Below, piece by piece: positions 13,901-28,400 of a DNA stretch of 64,000 nt. The stretch spans positions 15,158,476 through 15,222,475 of the forward strand of contig OZ059894.1 of assembly GCA_964057225.1 (NCBI GenBank). Direction: 5' to 3'. The notes under the pieces are model-generated. The model saw only the letters and a list, made by a program, of their open reading frames with translations, searched no databases and had not been told where the DNA came from. How positions within the stretch are numbered: position 1 is the first letter of the stretch; each line of letters opens with the position of its first letter. The position numbers and the translations under genes were made by a program. Source of the DNA: Auanema rhodensis. Taxonomy: Eukaryota > Nematoda > Chromadorea > Rhabditida > Rhabditidae.

Positions 13901-16900
13901 TTTAACATATAGCAGAGCTTACTAACTGCCAAATAAACTAATCTCGATTTTCATAGCTAACAAGTGTCTTTCTGATCCTGTTCTTCTAATTGTAACTTAT
14001 TATCGAGACACAATCCAGCTACTAGTTGACATTCAATCAAACCCCCCCCCCCCTTTCCCCTTCTGGGAGAATCGTTGCAATTATCTGCTACTTTATAGAT
14101 GATTCAGTCATTTCTATAGCTTTCACGAATCAAAATTTTTTTCCAAAAATATTTTGTTGACATCAGAAAATAGCTTGTGAGCTCAAGCTCGTTTCGTTTC
14201 TCTTGAACTAAAACTTTAAAGGTTGGAATGTCAAAGCACGACATAACGATGCACCCACCACAGACTGTATATGAAAACGAACGTCAAAAGCAAAAATCGC
14301 AGCACCACATACTCACACAAGCCTTGAAGCGAGAGGACCAGCAAAGAGTGTTAGTAAGGTGGAGAGGACTGTTGGTGCTGGACACTGTTCTTTTGAACAA
14401 TATAGGGGGACAGCATAGTTAAATGATGTCTGTTTGTACAGTTTTTTTTCTAAAATTCAGACTTTTTGGTTCTCATCAAATAAACAACTAACATCAACAT
14501 ACAACACATGATAGAGACAGAAAGCGAGTGTATGAGAGGATGAGAGGGAGAGGAAACGAACGAGAAATAAGGAGATGAAAAAGCAGACTTTAGGGCTAGG
14601 TTCTTCTCTCAAGTTATCAAGCCTGTTCTCTACCTCTTTATGTCTCTGTTTCTTTCTTTGTCTCTCATTCCCCCTCATCTAATCTCACTTTCAGTGCATC
14701 TCTGCATATGTTTTTGCTTATGCACTGTAGTCTAACTGTCAATTCCGAAGACACGTTGTTTACTTGTTTAGCTCTGTTTCATCTATATCTTACCAATGTC
14801 TAAAATGTCTCTTGCCATGTATGACAGTGGTTGTTCCAAATCGAGTCATTTTCTCCACTTCCTTACTTGTCGTGTTGCTTTCTCTTGTTTTTTCTTAATA
14901 TTTTTATTTTTTTCTTATTACCATCACCTCATACCACATCTGACAGGGTTCATTCTCTCTGTTACAATACATAATCTTCATCCACTTTGCATTTTGTCTG
15001 TTTATTTTTCGAGTTTGAACCTCAAGTTCGTGATATTTTTCATTTGAACATTAACTACAGTTGACTAGTTAACTATTATTCTTCAAAATATGTTTTCCTT
15101 TAAACTCTTTGTCAACTTTTCTGGATTATTATAGGTCAATTACCCCTCCCTCATGTCTTTCTTTCAACTTACCTCTACCAGGTTATTCCTCGTCTCGCTC
15201 CTTATTAGATCTTTTTGGTTCAAGTCCTACTAAGCGAATTTTCATAAAATATCATTTGTTTCCCTCTCAATTATATTTATTTAGTGTCCCATTAGATGAT
15301 CTACTAGTCGAATGATTCCATCCTCTTTTCTCAATTTTCTACCTTCAATCAACACTATCCATCTTCGTATCTCTTTTGTATTTTTTCTTTTCTTTTTACT
15401 TGCAACCAAAAATATTAATTGATAAGTTTGTTTTTTTTACTTATATGTATATTTATGGCATATATACTATGCCTTAAGTAAATCAACAAAATATGATAAA
15501 CTTTGGTTTTTTAAGTATTGTAGATAGACAATCATATAGTTTGCTTGTCTTACTGTTTCCTCTTTTGAACAATAACTTTTACTTTTAATTCCTTCGATTT
15601 ATACTTTTAACTCTCATTCTCATCACTAATCATCACACAATCACCTCACTTCTGTTTTTTTCCTCTGAACAAGAATTTCTTTTGAAGCTGCTTCATCTAG
15701 CTAACATACCATATCTCATGTATGCTATCATGGTTATCTCATTCTCAACGTAGTTTTCTCTTCGAGATCTTCTTATTAATGACTTTTTTTCATAAACTTC
15801 ATTAGTTATCTCAATTAATTAAAAGCTTAAATAGTTAAACATCTAATGACGTCATATAAATCTGGTAATACCGGTTTGCAAGACTTTCAATTGAGCAATG
15901 TGTTTGAGATATAGGATTGACTGAAGATGTCATAAAAACAATTAAGCCTTTCAACTATTTTCATTTCGGATTTTCTCCTTTTCTGATTATTCAAAACATT
16001 TCTGATGCATGATTGAGTAATAAATCTCTTTACTTCATCAAAATGACATCTTCAATCATTATCCCAAAAGTATAGAATTAACGACCTGATTACGTAATGG
16101 GGGGAAACAGTTTCGGGAAATTAATCAAATGAACAAAGCGTATCTCTCTTATCTATTCAAATTATGTACATATATCCCATATATAGCTGTTAGAAGATCT
16201 GGAACTTGTAAAAACTTAATCACGTTGTATAACAAAATACTTCATCCCTCTTCCTTATTTTTGATGAAAAGAACAGAAAAAAATATATAAATTCAGTAGG
16301 ATTATAATAACCTTTGACTATGCATTAGTCATACCGATATCCGTTCAAACGAACTAAGTCGGAAGAAGAGAAACAAAAGATCTTGTCATGAATATCATAT
16401 TGACTCAGCTATCTTTTAACCATTTTGTTTTGTTTTATATCTTAAAGAATAATAGTTGTAGTTGATATTATATAATATATTTAACTTCCTCATCATCATC
16501 ATCATCATCATCAGTAGTAGTAGTAGTACTTGTATTATCATGATCTTTTCTATTGTTTTTTTTGATTCAAAACTCAATATAAGTCTTTTTAAGATTTTCA
16601 ACTCATTCAAAAAAAGTTTATTCTTTTTTTTCTTCCAATTTGAACAATATATAGTAATGATATTGCAATTCATATTGATACCTATACACCTCCTCTCCTC
16701 GTCTAGCATTACCCTCCTTCCTCTACCCTACAACATAAAATTCTTATTAATAAATTACACAATTGATAAGAATTGTTTGAACTAAGAAAAACACAAAATA
16801 GACATCTTGCTTGCATACAATTCAAGTATAGTGTTCATATAAGTATCTTGAGAATATTCTCTTCATGTTTCAGTTATATAACAAGATAGCTTTTCCATAT

Positions 16901-18521
16901 GTTTTGTTTCTAAATTTATATTCAAAATAGTGACGTTTCATATAAAACATCGTAATGATTCAGAAAATTCTTCTTGACAATTGGTCATTTTCATTACCGT
17001 AATACTTCTTTCAATTCATTTTTTGTAGCAGAAGTATGAATATTATAATTATTGTTAAAATTAAAAAAAAATAAGTTGTAAAATTTATTTGAAACAAAGT
17101 TACAAAACTATTGTTTCGATGTAAAAACATTTTACATTAGATTATTAAAAGATGTTAGAGAGAGAGAGGGAAAGAGAAAGAGAGAAAGAGAAAGAAAGAG
17201 GTATAATGAGAGAAAGTGAGAGAAATTTCCTCTGTAATTCTCTTCTGAACATCTCTCGTCACACTATTAAACAAAGATGTTGCTAGTTTTATCTGTATTT
17301 ATCTGGTTCGAGAAGAGAGTATCAACGAATAAAGCAACAGATTCACTTAGACGATATAGCCAAAGCTATGGTAGTGTTTCTCGTCTTACCAGCTTCACTA
17401 AACGACATCTTCTAAAATCAGGTCTTTAGCCGTGACCGAGAATGGCACAATGCCTTTCATTATCTAGTTTTCCTTTTGTTTCTTTCCACCAACTCTCATA
17501 GTTTCTATTATCTCTCAAGCAATCCTTCTAGTCGTCGCAATTCATCTTTGAGGATTCTTACCTGTATCTATCTGTATCTTCCTAAGCTTTCTCGCAATGC
17601 ATCATTTCAATGCAAAACCATTAGACTTCACTTCATCATATTCATTGCGCTAGTAAACTCTTCCCAACTCTATGACTTCATTAGAATATTCTACAATATC
17701 ATTTCACGTGAATACACGTGCACCTTCTAACATCATTACATCCATTATGACACGTACTGTTCGGTTGCTTTCAACTTCTCCAAATTCATTTTGCAAATTA
17801 ATGTATAGTAAACGAAATAATAGTTTCACTGTTCTTGATTCAATCAGTATTTTGCTCTAAATAATGTTCCTTTTCCTTTTTTTTCGTGTTAAACAGTTTT
17901 TACCTTTATTCTTTATCATTACTAAATATTTTATCCATATCAAATATATGTTATATTCAACATAAATGGTATGAGAGAGAGACAACTATGTATAATAGTC
18001 TATCTGTATAATCTATCTGTCCTCGCATAGTCTCATCTTTCTTGCTACCGTATCCTGTTTCCCGAAAATCCAATCATTAAACTGTATCCGACAAGAATAA
18101 CTGTCTAAGAGCGGTTACCTATTTGTCGCAATCTTTTCTTAATATCTTTTTCCACCTCTTCAAACTTCTGTCTTATATCTAAATCTCTCTTTCTTCTAAT
18201 GTGAGTACCCTTTTTCATTAACTTTGAACTACTTTTACGAACTCCTAACTGTATCTGTCTTTGATAATTTACTAGCCCAATAGTAATTCGCCTAGTTACC
18301 GTTTCATTCATACCTTTTATCACTTACTACTCACATATATTTGCACATGAACTTTTATTTCTTTTGATCTTAGCTTTGTTTCAACCTTTTTAAAGTTTTT
18401 TTCTTATTTTGACTTTCATACATACAGTACAAATATATACATATAGTATACAACATATGTATAATCATTGTTAACTAATATCTAATACCTCACTATCACC
18501 TTTCCTCTCTTCATGTCCTCC

Positions 18522-18604
<83 letters not shown>

Positions 18605-21600
18605 TCTTCTCTTTATTTTTGAACTTATTCTCAATTACCTCTCCTATATATCATCAAACATATTCCTAGCTCTTTTAATTAAATAATTTTCCTTAATATC
18701 ATGCTGATCTTCAATACCGTAGTCGGCTGTCTTTGTGCTCATATGCTGATTCATCAGCTTAGTTTCATGTCGGCAAGTATCTTAATCATTGCACTACCCT
18801 TTAGGATCATAACCAAACTCTCTTCATTTTCCTCATCATCATCGTCACAGCGAACACATTAGATTGTTCTGTTTTCAACAATATCTTACTTTCCTGTTTT
18901 TCTTTCCAATTTCTCATATTATAACTCTAATATATAGTTTCAAGTTCATTATCGTTATTCATCTATCTTATACCTTCGAATACTAATTCTTAATTATTTT
19001 CCAGATGGCCCTTTACGGTGCTACTATGACTTCTGCTCCAATTCGGGTAGGAATTTGCATACAACATGTCATAATCTAATGTTTTTTTTGTTTTTCAGGA
19101 CCTACTCACTAGTATTCGACTTCCACAACGGAGTGACATTTCGGTTAATAAGCCGACAGTGATAGGTTATTCTTTTGATTTCCAACTTAACTGTCTATCT
19201 TGACAAATCTCCCTCCCAATGACTTTCAAAACTAATATTGTTGCTATAAATTAGTATTTGCAAGAAAACTTAAAACACTATGCAAAAAGATTTAACTATG
19301 CGATAAATTGGACTGAATTTCGATTTCAGATAAAAAAGTTTATTACTGCCAACGATGTTTAAATCATCAACGAGCAGAGCCGAGAAAAAATCATAAGGTA
19401 ACGATTCATTTCGATTTGAACTTGATAACTTTTATAAGTTTTCTTCCCATTTTTAAAAAAATATTAAATCAAAAATCATCATTTTCTAGTGCGATTGTCC
19501 ATATGCTAGTTGCACTTGTGAATTCTGCATTCTGGTGGAGAAGAGAAGGGAATTAAACACAAAATTACAAGAATTAGAAGGCACAGATACTGCTGAACCT
19601 CAATCTCCAGAGAAGTTACCAGAAGATGATGATGATGATAAGACACCTAGGACAAAAGGTTAGTCAGTCAATGCTTTTTTCTCATGAGAAATGTAATCAA
19701 AAAAGCTTTCAAATACATTTTGATTAGCAACATTTGAAGTTGAATCATCTCAAAAATTATTATTTCGATATAAATTAGATTAAATATAAGATTCTTATAT
19801 AATTCAATTTATAAAATTGAGTAATATAGTATAATCAACTCTAAGAATATCAAAAATCATATGTTTCATTACATAAAACCTATTCGTTAAATTAAAAGAA
19901 AAAAAAAACATTGAACCCTGTTTAAGACAAAGTAAAAATATCTGATGTTGCAATGATTTTTGAACTTAAATCTGTTTACTTGTATCAAAGGTTATTTCAA
20001 ATTTGCTTTTATGGATGTGAGAATTTAATTTTAATATTCTTCATCATGAAATGTAGCAAATTTTGTATTATTGGTTCATTCAGTAACAACATTAATTGGC
20101 TATTCTTTGAAACCAAATGTATACATTGGACATTTCCTTATTTTACTAAAATTCATGTAACAATTAGAATTATTTCATTCTTTTGCATCTTCTTTTTGGA
20201 AGTTTTTGCTCATCTTTCCGTTTCCTCTATGATATTTCCTATTCTAGTTATTGCTTCTTTATCTTTACCCTGTTTTCCGTCAATTGTTCTTCTGAATCTA
20301 CACGTTCTCTCTGACATCTCTCTTGTTGCCTGCCTTTCGTTTTCCTGCTTCTTCTTATCCTTCTTCTCAAGTCCTCATTTTGTCGTTTCTTACCGTCCCC
20401 CCTTTTGCCATGTTTAATCGTCACAATCAACTATTTTTGTTGTTCTCTCCCTCACACATTTCTCTTTATATATTGAAAGAGAGTGGGAGGGGTTCTTTCC
20501 TATCTCGATACATTACTATTTTTGTCCTGCTTCAGCTTCTCAACTAATAACGAACTTGGCCTTAGATGGCCAATGTGGTAAACATGTGACCAGCGAGGCT
20601 GGGAAAAACAACAAATTGCAAAATTCGCTAATAGCCGTCGTCCTCTCTCCCTCACTTTTTTTTCTCTCTCTCTCTCTATCTTGATCCCTCTCTCTCTATA
20701 TTCCTCTCTCTTTCTCCCCTTTCTCCGTTCTCGCTTGGCCTGTTCGTTGTCGTGGACGACGTCGTTGTTGCCGTTGTTGGTAGTGTGGCATCGGCGTCAG
20801 CATCAACAGAAGCAACAGCATCGAGTAGGCATTGTCGTCGTCGTCGATGTGGTGGTAGTGTCCATATGGGGTGTGTATGAGGAGGTATATATGTATGAAT
20901 ATAAATTTATAGTATATATATATATATAAGTCGCTACATATATATATATATATATATTTCTATGTGTTGTAGTAAATATTCAAAACAATTTAATTGTTTT
21001 TCCGAAAAGAGCGGGGGTCTCTTTTTGATGTCCACTATACAATAGGGTAACTATCGGAACATGTACATGCACATATACATGCTGACCATAGTTTCTTCTT
21101 CGATCCATCCTAATCCATCTATTACTTACAAGTTGTTCCCTCTTTTGATTTCATATTTCTTTTTCCGATTTCTACACAAAGATCTTCATATCTCTTTCAT
21201 ATTTCTTCATAAGATCTCTCTCTTTCTCTCTCCTTTCCCCGTTCTCGTTCTTTATCTCTAAGAATTTCTTTGTTGCCTTTCTCGACGAAATAATGATGTC
21301 CGGACCAGACAACATTCGGAAGCCAAGAGCCATGAGAGCTGAACAATGAATTTGAGATTAGTAACTGTTTATCAACTGATGTTTAGTGGACAGTTGGAGT
21401 TTTCGAATCACTGATTTCATAATGCGAAAATCGCAAAGAAATGAAAATGTGTTGTATACGAAATAGAATGATGAAGCTCAAGATAGAGAAATAAGGGGAA
21501 AGGCTAAGAGAGGTAGACAACAAGAAAGTGAGAGAAACGAAGAAAACGTTTGGCAGAGAGGGAGATGGGAGAAGAGAGACAAGAGAAATTATATTTATAC

Positions 21601-24600
21601 AATTCATTCAGAGAAAAAAAAGTTGTGGTGGTCAAGCATGAAAACTTACGATAAAAGACAAATCAAGGGTAATCGTACATAACTACTATATTTAGTTTGA
21701 AAAATATGAAAAAAAGCTGCAAACCTGATTAAAATCTGATTGTTGTTTAGATGAATTGGCGTTCACTTCATAAACACTGTACATACGGTGATTATAATAT
21801 GTAGATGATTTGTGATAACAAAAGATATCAGCTGTCAGCAAATTTTCAAAAGAAAAATTTCTTAATATATTTTTATCGCATTTGGTCAAGAAAGATGGAG
21901 AGAAGAAAACAGCTTCGTCAAATGATCTCATCTCGTATTTTTCGCTTTAGGCTCTATCTACATACATACTACATATAGAGATACATAGATGTATATACAT
22001 ACATAGATGTATGTAGATATTCCTATTTTAAATGAAACATATAGTCAATTAGATCTTTAAAAACAACAAAATAAAGTTTTTTTTTCAAAATTAAGAAACA
22101 TAGTACAACCGTTCATGCAAAATTCCAACATTAAAATATTGCGTATGAAGTTAACGTGAAAATTGACGTGAAATACGTCATGATGCTGGCTTAATAGACC
22201 AAATCTATTACAAGCATCGCTATTGCAACTTACTAAGAATTTAGTAATTTCAGTAAATTATGTTGTACAAAGCCTTCAATTTAAAAAACATATTTATATT
22301 TTGATTAAAATTTCACCCTCAATCATATCATTTGCCAACTATGCTATAGAATGGACGCAAATTTCTATTTTAATAATATGATTATGAAGAAAAATGTAAA
22401 CATTTGAATAAGAAATGGCTATTTGTGGTTAATCACTACAATGAAATAAATTTTTTTTAGAAAAATCTTAAGAACTTTCGTTTTTTTTTCGCAGAACTTT
22501 CAATTATATTAACTATAATTCACATTTTTTGACCAATGAATGAAGATATTTCAAAGTTTAATGATAACAAAAGTTCTTTCATTATATAGTAATATCTTTA
22601 TATTGCTTATTTTAGCTGCTAATCAGTATTTTGAATTATAATATGAGCCGCTTAGCTCAAGTAATATGTTGGAAACTTAGTTTAACATGCCACTACTATA
22701 GCTTAAAATCAAATTTTCTAAGCTTTTAGTTTCAAACGGAGAGATTTCGATCAAAAATACTAAAAAAAAAGTTTAATTTTTTCTCAAAAGAGTTCTACTG
22801 AATAATTCGTTTTGAAAAATAATTCATTTAAGCATGATATGTGTATGTATTTCTCGTTTATCTTCAAATTCTGAAAAACGTTCAAGAATAATGATCAGAA
22901 GCAACTCTTCAGCTTCTCATTCATAAGCTTTTGCTTTCTTGCTCAGATTTCTTCCGCTATCTATGTATGAGCATTTGTTAACAAAATTGATATTGAAACA
23001 AGAGAATAAGCTGAAGAGTGTGTATCTTCAATTTGAATCATCAAGCTTGTTCATCTGATTTAGAGCACGAATATCATTATTAACTCGTTCAGATTTATGA
23101 TTTCAAGCTACTTCCTTAATCTTCTTAAATCGGAGCTTTATGCAGGTCCAACAGGGAAATATTTAAGAAATAAATTAGAATTATCTCAACAGTTTAACAA
23201 CAATCCTATATAATCTTTTATTTTTTCTAAATCAATGACATTGAATTAAGACATAAGTAACTTGGGAAAAAAAATGTTTTCAAACCTTAAATTTGCTTTT
23301 TTAATTTTTTGACTTTAATCTTCTCAATTTGATAAATAATTTTATTAAGTATTTAAGTTGAAATATGATAATTCTATTGTTCATCTGATATTTTTAATTC
23401 CTGAAACCTTTTACTAGTCTTCGATCTCAAAACTTTTTTAAGTGAACTCTGTGATCTCTAATGATTATGAAAAACTCAATGACAAAGCTTATAAAGCCAA
23501 ACTAACAAGAAATGAATACGTGATCTCTTAGTATATTCACTTATTCTTGTAACATTATCATTTATTTGTTTCTTATCTATCACCATGTAATTCATTTCCT
23601 CATATTTCTTCGTTATATCCCTCTCAAAGCCCAAGAGAGTATAAAGATTTTGAGCTAAAAGAAGCCAATATATTTCAGTTATTTTCAACAAGGAGACAAC
23701 ATCAGAAGAATAATTTGAATAGTTTTGTATTTACCACGTTCTATCATTTCCTAAACAAGAGAGAAAGAGAGAGAGAGAGGACGAACGAGAGGGGGAAAAA
23801 GCATCATAGAGCTGGCAAAATAAAAAAACTGAAAGAGAATACATGCTTACAAGAGGGTGCGAGTAGCCAGTGGATAACGGTAGAATCGCACACAGGAGCC
23901 GGAGGCGGAGCTAAGCTGGACGACAGGCTATGAAGAGCGAGAGAAAGAGAGAGGGAGAGAGATGTTTAAAGGCTGTGTAGTTGTCTCTGTGTGTCTGCTC
24001 TCTCCCTCATATCAATACTATCTGTTCCGTTGTCCCCCCGTGTGCACATACAAACACAGGGGCTCGCGACTCGAGTCCCCTCCCCCTCAAACCGGAGACT
24101 CGGCATTCAGACACTCTGTCCGAGAAGACAGAAGCGAACGGCACAAAACAAAGTGTTCGGCTTTATAGCATCTGACCAACCATCGTTCGTGGTCATTTCA
24201 CTGGATCCTCTGACATTCCACTTCAGAGCAATCAGTGTAATTGCCAATTTCTGGAATTTCACACCTTATTCTAATCACCTCATTTAAACTGTTGTTGAAT
24301 TGTTTCAACACAGAATCTTGCCAATTCTACCTAAAGCTATACTCACTCTATCATGACTCAACTAAGCTTCTATCCAACTGCTGGTCAACCTACAGCACAA
24401 AGTATTCAACCTGTCGGAGTAGCAGATCCCACGAATCAAATTCCAAATCCTTTTGAATTAACTATTACGGCTGCTCTTCGAAGTGCTTTTGAGCCAGAAA
24501 ATCCAAGTTATTCGAGTAGGTTTTTAATTTCCGTTCTATCTAAATCCTCTAACTGCAAATCATCAATAAACAACGTTATCTTTTTTTCTTATTTTTCCTA

Positions 24601-25427
24601 TCTCTTTGTCCTAAAAGGTACGAACATCTACACCATTTTCTCTCTCTCTATTTCTCTCATATATGATCAGATCTAGTTGAGAATTCATTGATGTTAAATC
24701 CTAAAATGATTAACCTTTTCTCAAAATTGAATAGAAAATAAATAATAGTCTATTATTCTCCTATTTGAAATGAAGTTCAATGAAACAGCTTATTATCAGT
24801 TGAAATTTTTTCCGATGTTTCTTTCATAATTATAAGATAATTCAGTAATATAACTGATTATCGTCTAAATGTCTGTGTAGTTAATGTTTCAATAGTTTCT
24901 TATGCCATTTTTGATTCTATTAATAAAATCTCTAATATTTGATGATAGAAACTTGAGATACAAATATCATCTTAATGTTTCAATAAAAGAAACAAAACTT
25001 CCTCAGATTACATGATGAAGTTTGTTGCAATCAGCAAGTGTATATCTTAAACTTGTTATCCAACAACCTTCTCCTACAAGCCATGTCACGACTGTTTAGA
25101 CGTTTGCACTTCAAGTTTTTCGATATTTCATCAAGAACGAAATTTTTGTTATTGACTTCACCATCTTCATCTTTCAGTTTTTTATAATTTTATGGCATTC
25201 TATCCCCATTTGAATTTGCTAAATTAAGAATATTTCTTCATTTTGTGCCTCATATCATACACGTTTCATAGAAAAAAGAGTATGAAATGAACCGCTGACC
25301 AGTACTAGTACGTACATGTCTTCAGTTTTTGAATAATGTCTAGACAAATGAGAAAGAAAAGAAAGAACACAATTAAAGTTCGTTGTGGGACCAACTAGCT
25401 AGAAGTAGTAAACACTTGTGTGTTTTC

Positions 25428-25474
<47 letters not shown>

Positions 25475-28400
25475 ATTTCTCTTGCTATTTATTTCTCTCT
25501 ATGCTTTTTCGGGATACGAGAAAGCATCTGAGCCCATGTATGACCGGCGTCATCAACAGATTCGCTTGAGGTTCTGATCGTCAGTCCTTCAACGGCCGCG
25601 TTCGATGACCGACGCTGAAGCCTTATCTATCATGAATGTTTCAGTTTTTGTCCACTCACCCTTCTACCCTCTCCCTCGTCCATATACGGAAATTGAGTGG
25701 CTAAATGATCTTTTGTCCAACATTGCAGAATGTTTCTGCGTTCGTTTTTCAATGTTTAATAAACTATGAAAATATTTCCTCCTCTGAGATCAAATATATT
25801 ATTTCAAACTGAATTGAGATGTTTTCAGCATACGTGAAAGCAAAAATTGACCATAATCCATTAGTTAACGGAATTAATATTTCATCTGAAACGAAGCTCA
25901 AAAAAAAGGAAAAATAGGAGAATGAATAGCTAGCGATGATCTTGAAAAATCTTTTTAATTCTCTTAGTAACAGATTAGAGCATATAGACCAATGAAGTAT
26001 TTGCATGGTTCATACATATGAAGCATTATGAAGTAATCTTGCTACCTCTTATCCTATCTATAAAGAAACGTCGAAACCTATGCAACGGATTTGCACATTC
26101 TCTGTCGTTCAACGTTTTCATATCGAGAGTAGCGTTAAGAGCCATAAATGCTTCTTAGATGAAAACTGAGCTTTACAACAAAAGTTTTTCTGTGATGCGA
26201 TATTCTGCGGAAATCCCAGTTTGTCAACATCGTAGAAAGTTGATTTTGGTCACATATAATGATGACGACGTCCACAACGACTCTAGCGGATGCCAATGTT
26301 GACGAACATAAAACGGCATGAAACAAGCTACTAGTAGTCTTGTGGACGAAAAATATACATATAACTCATTAAAGCTTCATTTCAATAAACCAATTTATTA
26401 ATATTTGAAACATACAAGTATGTATTCATAGAGTTGAAAAGGTTTTATTAATCAAAATACCAATTGATACGAAACGAAATTGGATTTCTCTTGTCATTAT
26501 GACCTGGAACAGAGCTTCATATGTTGTTGCAATTTGAGATCTTGCTTCCTGAAGCCATATTTAGCTTTTCCAATTGAATTATACAAAGTTTGAAGGTTTA
26601 GTAAATATAGGCAACAATCTAATATATTTGCATTTCATAGCAGATATTTGAAAACAAAACAATTTCCTAATAATTATCTAACATTATAATTTTTTTCAGA
26701 ACGCATTCCCAATTGCCAAAAGTGTGGTCAGCATGGTCGCAAATCTCGTCTGAAGGGACATAAACGAGTTTGCCCATTCAGAGACTGTCCGTGCTTCAAG
26801 GTTTGTTGACGATTGTTCTCATTTCTCCTGATAGTTTTTGCTTAAAAGTGAACAACAACTGCTGATTTGAATACAAATTCACCATATATAGACCGGTAGT
26901 GACCAGCACCGAGCACAAACTAGTGAGAGAGTGAGCAAAAGAAAGAAAAAAGGGAGGAGAAACAGAGGTGCCAATGAGTGTGGTGTATTCCATTTTCTGT
27001 TGTCCCTTAGAACATATTTTCCTTTCCGATAAACAATTAGATTGGCAACACGAACCATGCAGAAAAGCTTAAAGTATATTCAAAAAATAGCAGATTTTAG
27101 AGAAAACGAAAAAAATATTTGAGATATAATAGGAAAAGTAGTGGAAATGAGAGAGAGAGGTAGAGAGAGAGAATGGGTAAAGGGATTTATATTTTCTTTT
27201 GATAAATAAAGTTCTTCTATTCCATTAAAAGTTTGTTATCTGGAAACTATGATGGTAAAAAGCAGTATTGTGAGGAAAAAAGCCATTGTGCTCTTTGAAG
27301 ACGTATTTATCCAAACAAAGGATTCTTGAAAAGCACGATGACCAGTATGAAGAGTCAAAGTTGCTTCGGATAAAGAAGAGCAGTATTAAGAAAGAGAAAT
27401 TTTTAATTTACTTGATTTTATTTCTTGAAAACGTTTTTGGAAATGAAGATCTTCATGAAGTTATTAAAACTTGAAACTGCTTATACTTGTTGACTTCAAG
27501 CTTGTCTTCAACACTTCCTCTTCTTTTGCCTTCATCTCTCAATAAAAGTTCGTGCATCAGAATCCGAATATGATGCGGAAACATCTGAGAAAAGTTGCCC
27601 TTATATGAGCATTAACCGTGAAAAAGGAAGAAAATAGAAACTTTATTTAAATATTTTACCGTCGTGATCCTCAGTCGAATCTTGAAGTAGTTGTGTAATA
27701 GGCTTCGTTTATCTAAGTTGAAACGATAATGTCATAGTAAATTGAAAATTCGTTACTCTCTAGTCAACTAACTGATGATTCTCAGAATATTTGAAAATGA
27801 AAACGAGATCATGCTCTTCATACCATAAAACGTATTGGCAGGATTACTAAAAGAACCAAATCCGCGTTTCTGCTCTCTGATTCTGATTCAGTCTCTCACA
27901 ATGATCTTGCTATGATAATGTAGGATTAATCTGTAAAAAGCTGAGAAAAGAAGAGAAAGGGGGGAGATATTTGCATTAAATGCTTAAAGTATTGTTTAAT
28001 ATTAATTAAAGATAATCAAGAACATGGTTGATATATCCTGATATCTGACCATTTGTCTCCAATGATCATATAATCCTATCTAAAGATGAGTAAGATATTG
28101 TTTCCTTGTTGTTTCATACAACTTTGACGTGAAACAACATTCTTAAATGAGAGAAAAGACTAAAGATAATCAAGCCAATGTTACAGCTCAATCTTCTAAA
28201 CACATTGAGACTAACAATGCTTTCGTCTAAACTTCTTCTTCAAGTCATCTCGTAATTCAAAAGTCAAGATTCACCGATTTCTCGTGTTTAGCTTTTACAT
28301 TTCAAACTTGGTAATGTATTCAGTTGTTGCTGAATCTCCAGACATCTCATGTTCTCTCGTTCGTGTGCTCCTTCGTTGTGTTCTTCAATGCTAGAGCCAG

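Larger units (their letters stand above)
6175..19004 (+). other. Giant intron 1 of the DM gene (12.8 kb)
   Basis: No coding exons could be supported inside it. It holds long pyrimidine tracts (7,793-7,901, about 9,800-9,915, 18,525-18,597), a purine tract near 17,157-17,225, and more complex patches at about 9,440-9,720, 12,780-13,060 and 13,290-13,460 that may be regulatory. The acceptor before exon 2 is TTTTCCAG, followed immediately by ATG. Confidence 0.6.
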
